Below, piece by piece: positions 1-5,367 of a DNA stretch of 7,627 nt (the stretch's first letter is position 1; the number at the start of each line of letters is the position of its first letter). The stretch is taken from contig JAEKKE010000404.1 of assembly GCA_019510535.1 (NCBI GenBank), positions 1-7,627 on the forward strand, in the 5' to 3' direction. The position numbers and the translations under genes were made by a program. This DNA is from Acidobacteriota bacterium. GTDB lineage: Bacteria; Acidobacteriota; Terriglobia; Terriglobales; Acidobacteriaceae. The notes under the pieces are model-generated. The model did no database searches, was not told the origin of the DNA, and saw only the letters and a program-made list of their open reading frames with translations.

Positions 1-2249
1 TGCAGCGCCTTGAAGCTGAGATCGCCGATCTGCGCATTCAGCTTGAGAGCAAACGCTCAGAAGAGTCTGAGACCAAGCGCCGTGGCGACCAGCTTCGCGC
101 TGAGGTTGCTACCCTGCTTGGCCGCCGTAACTCACTGGATGCCCTGATCCGCGAGCACAGCTACTCGACCGACACGGTCCGCAACATCTTCCGCCACAAT
201 GCCTCCGCGAATGCGGTTGCACCCATCGGAACCCTCGCCGACTTTCTGGAAGTCGATGGCCAGTATGAGCAGGTCGTCGACGAGTTCCTGCGTGACGAGT
301 TGAACTACATTGTCGTCAAGAGCTGGGATGCCGCCGACCAGGGCATGCAGATGCTGCGGTCCGACGTTGAAGGCCGTGCGACATTCCTGGTGCATCCTCC
401 TGACTCACAGGCTCGGTTTTCTTTCACTGCGGGCATGGAATCCACGGCGAACACTACCGGGCACACCGGCATTGTGCCACTGAAGAACTGCATCCGCGTT
501 TTAAACGGTTTCGGCAAATCGCTCGAGGTGGTCCTTCCGAAGTTGCGTGAGGGATATGTCACGCCGGACTCTTCCACGGCGCGCGACCTTGCGCTGCAGA
601 ATCCGGATGCCTTCTTCCTTTCGCCATCCGGCGAAACCTTCCATAACGTTACGGTCACCGGCGGACGTCCACGCGGCGAAGGCCCCCTGGCGCTGAAGCG
701 CGAGCTGCGTGAGATTCAGATCAAGCTTGAGGCGCTTGAGGCGGAGCTGTCACAGACCGAGATCCACGCGGCTACCCTGGCCCGTCAGATCACCGAGCTG
801 TCGCAGCTTCTGGAACACAAGCAGGCTGAGCGGCGCGAAGCCGAGCGCGAGTCTGCCAACCAGGGTGCGGCCCTGCGCCAAATGGAGTCTGAGGCTGCCC
901 GTATTGAACGTCGCCTGGCCGACTGGCAGCTCTCTGTCGAGCGCAACCGCGAGGCACGCAATGCCAAGCAGGATCTGATCAGCCGCAAGCAGGAAGAGGC
1001 TGCAAAGTACGAGGCCGAGCGCGCCTCTGCCGAAGGCCGTATCGCCGAGTTCACGGCACGCATGGACGAGCTGCGTCTGAGCCGCGAGGTGCTGCAGTCT
1101 GAGGCCGCCGCAGCCTCAGCGCAGCTCGCCGGCCTGGAAGAGCGACGTCGCAATGCAACGGCTGCGTTTGAACAGAACCAGCGCATGTTCAACGGCCAGC
1201 AGCAAAGGCTCCTCCAGATGGAGCAGCAGCTTACCTCCGGAGCTACGGAGAAGCAGCGCCGCGAAGAGGAGAACCTGCAACTGGCCGAGCAGCAGACCGT
1301 GCTGGCGGCGCAGCGAGAGCAGGCAATCTCCGAACAGCAGACACTTACCTCTGAAGCGACCGCGCTCCGTACCTCGCTGACGGAGCTTGAGCAGAGACTG
1401 AAGGCGCTGCGTGCCGAGACCGATGCTCAGCGCGAGAAGCGCAGCGCACTCACAGCACAGGCAGCACGTCTGAGCTCTGACATCGAGCATCTCGAAGCAC
1501 AAACCATGGCGGACCTGGGTGTCGAGGCAGCGGAGCTGCGTGCTGACGAACTAACGCTGCGTATCAGCGGAGATGAGCTTACCGCAGCCGGCGAAGAGAC
1601 AGGCAGCCTGAAGCAGAAGCTCGAGAACATGGGACCGGTCAACATGATGGCCCTGGAAGAGTTCTCCGAGACAGAGCAGCGTCATGGTTTCCTCGAAGGA
1701 CAGCGCAAAGACCTGCTGGATTCGATCGAGAACACCCAGCAGTCGATCAAGGAAATCGACGAGGTCTCGCGTACCAAGTTCGAAGAGGCATTTGCACAGA
1801 TCAACGAGAACTTCTCAACGACGTTCACCAAACTCTTCAATGGCGGCCAGGCCATGATGAAGCTGACCGATCCGGACAACATCTCCGAGAGCGGTATCGA
1901 CATCATCGCTTCACCTCCGGGGAAGAAGCTGCAGAACATTCTGCTGCTCTCCGGTGGAGAAAAGGCCCTTACGGCGTTCTCCCTGCTGGTCGGCATCTTC
2001 CTCTACGCCCCGGCGCCGTTCTGCATCCTGGACGAAGTCGATGCACCTCTGGACGAAACCAACGTCGGCCGCTTTGCCAGGCTGGTAAGCGAGATGTCAG
2101 CAAATACGCAGTTCGTGGTGATTACGCACCACAAGCGCACGATGTCAGAAGCCGACATGATCTACGGTGTCACCATGCAGGAGCCGGGCGTCTCGCGCAT
2201 TGTCAGCGTGAATCTGAACCGGGCGGACCGGACGACAAACGCCGCCTAA
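1..2249 (+). CDS. smc: Chromosome segregation ATPase SMC, C-terminal part (5' end outside window)
   Basis: The frame is open from the window edge (first whole codon at base 3) to TAA at 2247-2249, giving 748 residues, so the N-terminal Walker A head and outgoing coil are missing. In order I see the end of the first coiled coil (residues 1-45), the hinge (about 70-225, starting near PIGTLADFLEV and ending near TVTGG), a long Glu/Gln/Arg/Ala-rich returning coiled coil (about 226-530), and the C-terminal head. The head has the GPVNMMALEEF entry segment, the ABC signature LSGGEKALTAFSLL (codons from 1947), Walker B FCILDEVDAPLDE (2019 on) and the switch motif VVITHHKRTM (2115 on). In this family two heads sandwich ATP, and SMC works with ScpA/ScpB to compact and separate chromosomes. 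The DEVDA Walker B and the hinge argue for SMC rather than RecN or SbcC. An internal TTG at 300 is not a start: the hinge fold begins upstream of it. Confidence 0.97.
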   Translation, partial: QRLEAEIADLRIQLESKRSEESETKRRGDQLRAEVATLLGRRNSLDALIREHSYSTDTVRNIFRHNASANAVAPIGTLADFLEVDGQYEQVVDEFLRDELNYIVVKSWDAADQGMQMLRSDVEGRATFLVHPPDSQARFSFTAGMESTANTTGHTGIVPLKNCIRVLNGFGKSLEVVLPKLREGYVTPDSSTARDLALQNPDAFFLSPSGETFHNVTVTGGRPRGEGPLALKRELREIQIKLEALEAELSQTEIHAATLARQITELSQLLEHKQAERREAERESANQGAALRQMESEAARIERRLADWQLSVERNREARNAKQDLISRKQEEAAKYEAERASAEGRIAEFTARMDELRLSREVLQSEAAAASAQLAGLEERRRNATAAFEQNQRMFNGQQQRLLQMEQQLTSGATEKQRREEENLQLAEQQTVLAAQREQAISEQQTLTSEATALRTSLTELEQRLKALRAETDAQREKRSALTAQAARLSSDIEHLEAQTMADLGVEAAELRADELTLRISGDELTAAGEETGSLKQKLENMGPVNMMALEEFSETEQRHGFLEGQRKDLLDSIENTQQSIKEIDEVSRTKFEEAFAQINENFSTTFTKLFNGGQAMMKLTDPDNISESGIDIIASPPGKKLQNILLLSGGEKALTAFSLLVGIFLYAPAPFCILDEVDAPLDETNVGRFARLVSEMSANTQFVVITHHKRTMSEADMIYGVTMQEPGVSRIVSVNLNRADRTTNAA

Positions 2250-2266
2250 ATATAAGCAACAGAACG

Positions 2267-2298
2267 ACAAAGGGCCTCCGTTGGAGGCCCTTTGTTTT
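2267..2298 (+). terminator. Rho-independent terminator after smc
   Basis: A perfect 13-bp stem (ACAAAGGGCCTCC at 2267-2279 with GGAGGCCCTTTGT at 2283-2295) closes a 3-base loop. It is followed by a short T-rich run, TTT, with the stem's own TTTGT just before it. It starts 17 bases after the smc stop codon. The A-rich 5' flank and T-rich 3' flank could let it act partly in the other direction too, but no minus-strand gene ends here. Confidence 0.9.
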
Positions 2299-2355
2299 GC
2301 ATAAGGTGGGTATGCATCCAAACCCTGCCTCAATCTCGTCATCCAACGTAGATGC

Positions 2356-3348
2356 ATGTGGCGGGATCCCCAACCCGAGCCGAAGAGTCCTTCGGCGCCG
2401 CAGTACGTATGGGACATGGTCAACCGGTCTCCGCTGCGGTCTCTATGGAACCTGGAAGGCATCAGCCTGCGTGTTGTGCTGCGACGAACCGCGCGATCTC
2501 TCCTGAAAGATGACTTGTTAGGCCGTTCGGCACAGCTGGCGTATTACTTCCTGTTTGCAGTCTTCCCCGCGCTCATCGCAACCAGTTCCCTGCTCGGCAT
2601 TGCGGCCAAATCCGCAACAGGGTTTTACATGGAGATCCTGCAATATCTCGCCAAGGTGATTCCGGCTCAGGCATTCGACCTGGTTCTGCACACCTTCGAT
2701 CAGACGACGGCGCACTCCACCACCGGGAAGGTGACCATCGGCTTGCTGGCAGCGCTGTGGTCTGCCTCCGTCGGTGTTTCAGCCATGCAGGAAGCCTTAA
2801 ATTCGGTCTACAACATCCGGGAATCGCGCTCGTATCTGCGGGCTCGTCTCTCCGCGGTCGTGCTGACAGTCGTTATCTCCATCATGCTTACCTTCTCTTT
2901 GTCATCCATGCTGGGAGGTGACCTGCTCGGCCACTGGTTTACCGCAACGATTGGCCTTCCCACGGTGGCGGGCTGGATGGCGCGTATTCTCGGCTATGCG
3001 GTCGGCGGATCCTTCCTCGCACTCACAATCGCCTTGCTCTATTACTTCGCGCCAAATTTCAAGGTCCGCGCATGGCGCTGGCTTACACCAGGAGGAGCAC
3101 TCGGCATTACCTGCTGGCTGACCGCCTCCATTGGGTTGAGAACCTATCTGCACTTCTTCAACAACTACTCAGTGACCTACGGTTCTCTGGGAGCTGTCGT
3201 CATCCTGCTGACGTGGTTTTACCTGACAGCCCTCACAATCCTGCTGGGAGCGGAGTTCAATTCAGAGCTGGAGGCGGCCATCGCCGAGCGCAAGCTGGCA
3301 CGGGAACAGCTGTCGCATCCACCTAAGCCGCGGAATGAGGCGGCCTAG
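2356..3348 (+). CDS. YihY/BrkB (UPF0761) family inner-membrane protein
   Basis: This is a 330-residue polytopic membrane protein. Six hydrophobic segments can be seen, near residues 60-83, 126-147, 164-187, 205-231, 243-262 and 276-298. Family hallmarks are LAYYFLFAVFPALIA after the first charged segment, LWSASVGVSAMQEALN followed by VYNIRESR, YYFAPN, and the C-terminal YGSLGAVVILLTWFYLTA with LLGAEFNSELE. The family was once called ribonuclease BN; that assignment was withdrawn for E. coli (RNase BN is the ElaC/RNase Z protein), and the true function is unsettled, perhaps transport. The charged tail (residues 305-330) should be cytoplasmic. The start is uncertain: ATG 2356 has no clear Shine-Dalgarno, and ATG 2416 (residue 21) is a plausible alternative, because the first 20 residues are Pro-rich and atypical. 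It follows the smc terminator, so it needs its own promoter, which I could not identify. Confidence 0.9.
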   Translation: MWRDPQPEPKSPSAPQYVWDMVNRSPLRSLWNLEGISLRVVLRRTARSLLKDDLLGRSAQLAYYFLFAVFPALIATSSLLGIAAKSATGFYMEILQYLAKVIPAQAFDLVLHTFDQTTAHSTTGKVTIGLLAALWSASVGVSAMQEALNSVYNIRESRSYLRARLSAVVLTVVISIMLTFSLSSMLGGDLLGHWFTATIGLPTVAGWMARILGYAVGGSFLALTIALLYYFAPNFKVRAWRWLTPGGALGITCWLTASIGLRTYLHFFNNYSVTYGSLGAVVILLTWFYLTALTILLGAEFNSELEAAIAERKLAREQLSHPPKPRNEAA

Positions 3349-3370
3349 AACAGATCCACGCAGCAGTCTC

Positions 3371-3400
3371 TTCCCGCATCGAAGTAACCACTGATACACT
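3371..3400 (+). promoter_or_regulatory. Weak candidate promoter for purC (extended -10)
   Basis: TACACT at 3395-3400 matches TATAAT at 4 of 6 positions and is preceded by TG at 3392-3393 (extended -10 pattern). TTCCCG at 3371-3376, 18 bases upstream, matches the -35 box at only 3 of 6. Transcription would begin near 3407, leaving a leader of only about 8 bases before the purC ATG. That fits the absence of any Shine-Dalgarno there. Low-information motif; it may be chance. Confidence 0.25.
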
Positions 3401-3414
3401 CATGTTTTCCCCAT

Positions 3415-4308
3415 ATGCATCAAGCATTACTTCAAACCGACCTGCCTCTGCCGCTCACTGCTCGCGGTAAGGTGCGCGATATTCTGGCGGTCAGCAACCG
3501 TGAACTCCTGTTCGTTGCAACTGACCGCATCTCGGCATTCGATCATGTGCTCGGCTCGGGTATTCCGGACAAGGGGAAGGTGCTGACGCAGCTCTCTCTG
3601 TTCTGGTTCGAACACCTGAAGGAGATCGTCCCCAACCATCTGATCACTGCCGACGTAGCCAAGTACCCGGCTACATTGCCGGAATATGCCATGCAGCTTC
3701 AGGGGCGCTCGATGCTGGTAAAGCGGGCGGAGATGTTCCCGGTTGAGTGTGTCGTTCGCGGATACATCTCCGGATCCGGATGGAAGGACTACCAGAAGAC
3801 TGGCATGATCTGCGGCATTCCTTTGCCCAAAGGCCTTCGCGAGTCTGACCGGCTGCCGGAACCGATCTTTACGCCCGCAGCCAAGAACAACGTGGGGCAC
3901 GACGAAAACATTTCTTTCGAAGACGTGATCCGGGTTGTCGGACGCGAAACCGCCAACAAGCTGCGTGACCTGACCTTAGCCATCTATGCCAAAGCCTCCG
4001 CTCATGCCGAATCGAAGGGGCTGATCCTGGCAGATACCAAGTTCGAGTTTGGCGTAATCGACGACGCTATCACGCTGGCGGACGAGGTGTTGACGCCGGA
4101 CTCCTCGCGTTACTGGCCCGCCGATCTGTACTCTCCCGGCGGGGCACAGCCTTCGTTCGATAAGCAGTACGTGCGCGATTATCTGGAATCGATCCACTGG
4201 AACAAGCAGGCTCCCGCGCCCTCTCTGCCGGAGGAGGTTATCGTCAATACCCGCGCGAAGTACCTCGAGGCGTATCAACGGATCACCGGCCACCCTCTTG
4301 AGGCGTAG
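3415..4308 (+). CDS. purC: Phosphoribosylaminoimidazole-succinocarboxamide synthase (SAICAR synthetase)
   Basis: PurC joins CAIR and aspartate using ATP to make SAICAR in de novo purine synthesis, in the cytoplasm. The 297 residues match the long form of the family (about 300 residues, as in yeast Ade1) rather than the roughly 237-residue E. coli form. Visible motifs are the nucleotide-binding GKVRDI (18-23), DRISAFD (37-43), the signature VECVVRGYISGSGWKDY (110-126), the substrate-binding PIFTPAAK with GHDENISFED (150-170), and the second signature LADTKFEFG (205-213). The C-terminal PDSSRYW (228-234) and PSFDKQYVRDYLE (246-258) are also typical. The protein looks intact. ATG 3415 gives the expected N-terminus (LLQTDLPLP before GKVRD), although no Shine-Dalgarno is visible. 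The gap to the preceding membrane-protein gene is 66 bases. The TAG stop lies inside a tandem duplication. Confidence 0.97.
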   Translation: MHQALLQTDLPLPLTARGKVRDILAVSNRELLFVATDRISAFDHVLGSGIPDKGKVLTQLSLFWFEHLKEIVPNHLITADVAKYPATLPEYAMQLQGRSMLVKRAEMFPVECVVRGYISGSGWKDYQKTGMICGIPLPKGLRESDRLPEPIFTPAAKNNVGHDENISFEDVIRVVGRETANKLRDLTLAIYAKASAHAESKGLILADTKFEFGVIDDAITLADEVLTPDSSRYWPADLYSPGGAQPSFDKQYVRDYLESIHWNKQAPAPSLPEEVIVNTRAKYLEAYQRITGHPLEA

Positions 4309-4329
4309 CCAAATTGAGGTGTAGCCAAA
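4298..4329 (+). repeat. 16-bp tandem duplication across the purC stop codon
   Basis: TTGAGGCGTAGCCAAA (4298-4313) is followed directly by TTGAGGTGTAGCCAAA (4314-4329), identical except for C/T at the seventh base. The first unit holds the last purC codons and the TAG stop (4306-4308); the second lies wholly downstream. Because 16 is not a multiple of three, the second TAG is in another frame. It looks like a recent slippage duplication. Confidence 0.85.
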
Positions 4330-4354
4330 GAGTCAACAGCTAAATCCGGCGGGT

Positions 4355-4375
4355 ATCACTCAAAATAAAAGTGAT
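4355..4375 (+). promoter_or_regulatory. Inverted repeat over the cvpA start codon
   Basis: ATCACT (4355-4360) and AGTGAT (4370-4375) are perfect inverse complements around a 9-base A-rich spacer. The right arm contains the alternative GTG (4371) and the first two bases of the ATG (4374). No Shine-Dalgarno lies between. It could be a weak start-masking hairpin or an operator; a 6-bp repeat can also arise by chance. Confidence 0.3.
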
Positions 4376-4907
4376 GACCCCGGTGGATTACGCCATCGTC
4401 GCTCTACTTGCCTGGTCGGTGATTGCCGCCTTTCTGCGTGGCCTCATCCGGTCATTGTTTTCCTTGGCAGGCATCGCACTCGGCATCGTGCTGGCGGGGA
4501 TGTACTATCCGCAGGTCGCGGCTCTTCTGGCCCGATGGATCACGGCACGGCCAGCCGCTGAGACGGCGGCATTTTTGATCATCGCTTTTGCGGTCATGCT
4601 GCTGGCAACACTGGTCGGCTTTGCCATCCGCAAAAGCTGTGAGGCCGTTGGACTTGGCATGGCTGATCGCATGGGAGGCGCCTGTTTTGGATTTCTGCGC
4701 GGTTGTCTGGCTGTTACGGCAATTGTCATGTCCGTTGCGGCTTTTTTGCCCAAATCGACCCTGTTTCGCCAGTCGTATCTGGCTCCCTATTTCCTAACCG
4801 CATCGCATGGGGTATCCTTCATCGTGCCAACTGATTTTCAGCAGCGCGTGATGAACGGTGTCTCGCAACTCAAAAAAGAGGCCGCTACGGTCTCCCGACA
4901 TCGGTAA
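4374..4907 (+). CDS. cvpA: CvpA family inner-membrane protein
   Basis: This is a 177-residue hydrophobic protein with four likely membrane helices, near residues 5-20, 27-43, 64-84 and 107-124, and a polar C-terminal tail ending KKEAATVSRHR. The family pattern is present: an early Asp before helix 1 (VDYAIV), a FLRGLIRSLFSLAGIALG loop-helix, and later LGMADRMGGACFGFLRG, the conserved D-x3-G-x3-G-x2-RG type motif. CvpA is known in E. coli as a purF-linked protein required for colicin V production, and related proteins affect envelope robustness; its molecular activity is not settled. The position after purC echoes the purine link, although here 65 bases and a duplication separate them. GTG at 4371 directly precedes ATG 4374 and could be the start instead. 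The Fis-like gene follows after 30 bases with no terminator, so the two are probably one transcript. Confidence 0.85.
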   Translation: MTPVDYAIVALLAWSVIAAFLRGLIRSLFSLAGIALGIVLAGMYYPQVAALLARWITARPAAETAAFLIIAFAVMLLATLVGFAIRKSCEAVGLGMADRMGGACFGFLRGCLAVTAIVMSVAAFLPKSTLFRQSYLAPYFLTASHGVSFIVPTDFQQRVMNGVSQLKKEAATVSRHR

Positions 4908-4927
4908 GAGAACGACTGTAACTTCGA

Positions 4928-4933
4928 AGAGGA
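4928..4933 (+). promoter_or_regulatory. Ribosome-binding site of the Fis-type gene
   Basis: AGAGGA lies 4 bases before ATG 4938 in a purine-rich run. It is the clearest Shine-Dalgarno in the window and fixes the start of the downstream small gene. Confidence 0.7.
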
Positions 4934-4937
4934 AGAA

Positions 4938-5228
4938 ATGAAGCGAGAACTTGAGACTCTAGTCGCACAGATGCACAATGCAGGAATCAGCTATACCGAC
5001 GCTGTGCGCGAGTTCAAGAAGCGCTACATCCTCGAAGTGCTTGCGCATCATCGCGGCAACCAGTGCAAGGCTGCGGAAGAGCTTGGCATGCACCGCAATA
5101 CGCTCTCCCGTACTCTGGCCGAACTGAACATGGACTCGAACGCCATCCGCAATGGCCTCCGCCGTCCCGTGCGCAGTGAGCGCCATGTGGAGCGGCCGGC
5201 ATTCAATGTCGTGGTCGGCGCACGCTAG
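4938..5228 (+). CDS. Small Fis-type helix-turn-helix DNA-binding protein
   Basis: This 96-residue basic protein has a Fis-family (HTH_8) domain at about residues 24-64. A leading helix (FKKRYILEVLAHHRGN) is followed by KAAEELGMHRNTLSRTLAEL, the classic two-helix reader also found at the C-terminus of NtrC-type activators and in small response regulators such as RegA/PrrA. There is no receiver or AAA domain, so it is a stand-alone DNA-binding protein like Fis, probably a dimer. The N-terminal 23 residues (MKRELETLVAQMHNAGISYTD) look like an amphipathic dimerisation segment. The tail after residue 68 is Arg-rich and of unknown role. Target genes cannot be read from the sequence; nearby candidates are the upstream cvpA and the downstream secretin gene. 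Its TAG stop is the first three bases of the palindromic repeat that follows, so the last residues may have been fixed by insertion of that repeat. Confidence 0.88.
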   Translation: MKRELETLVAQMHNAGISYTDAVREFKKRYILEVLAHHRGNQCKAAEELGMHRNTLSRTLAELNMDSNAIRNGLRRPVRSERHVERPAFNVVVGAR

Positions 5229-5339
5229 AGCGTTTTTCCTGTAGGTCTAGCGTAGGGCTTCTGCATTTATGGGCGTTTTCCGCAATAAAACGCCGCGACA
5301 TTCCTTTACCGGGATACCAAACAACAGGAAAATGCTCTA
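5226..5339. repeat. 114-bp palindromic, MITE-like intergenic repeat (complete copy)
   Basis: The left end TAGAGCGTTTTTCCTGT (5226-5242) and right end ACAGGAAAATGCTCTA (5324-5339) are inverse complements apart from one substitution and one extra T. At the exact centre is a perfect 8-bp hairpin, GGCGTTTT (5272-5279) with AAAACGCC (5287-5294), around a 7-base loop. Ends and centre share one axis near 5283, so the whole element can fold as a long imperfect stem. The right arm carries a CCGGGATACC box (5309-5318) that the left arm lacks, which gives the element a direction. A half copy at the end of the window shows that it is dispersed. It codes for nothing. A short non-autonomous transposable element or REP-type repeat is the best reading; it might also end or slow transcription from cvpA and the Fis-like gene. 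Confidence 0.85.
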
Positions 5340-5341
5340 AT
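5333..5341 (+). promoter_or_regulatory. Candidate extended -10 promoter element for the secretin gene
   Basis: TGCTCTAAT at 5333-5341 contains TCTAAT, 5 of 6 matches to TATAAT, with TG one base upstream, the full extended -10 pattern. The -35 position holds nothing good (GATACC at 17-base spacing). Initiation would fall near 5348, about 20 bases before ATG 5368. Most of the motif is the terminal inverted repeat of the palindromic element; only the last two bases are flanking sequence. Confidence 0.3.
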
Positions 5342-5367
5342 CCCGTTCTTTCGCGTCTAACACTTCG

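Noticed and set aside
300..302. TTG at 300 as the start of the SMC gene
   Set aside because: The frame is open to the window edge, and the codons before it encode conserved hinge and coil sequence, so this is internal.
785..1502. Two overlapping minus-strand ORFs (135 and 128 codons) rich in Ser, Arg, Leu and Cys
   Set aside because: They are antisense shadows of the Glu/Gln/Ala-rich SMC coiled coil; the composition is that of complemented coil codons.
2312..2357. ATGCATC and GATGCAT inverted pair between smc and the YihY-family gene
   Set aside because: The core ATGCAT is self-palindromic and short, so pairing by chance is likely; no other support.
3427..3900. Minus-strand ORF of 157 codons inside purC
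   Set aside because: Antisense to conserved PurC motifs; no independent coding evidence.
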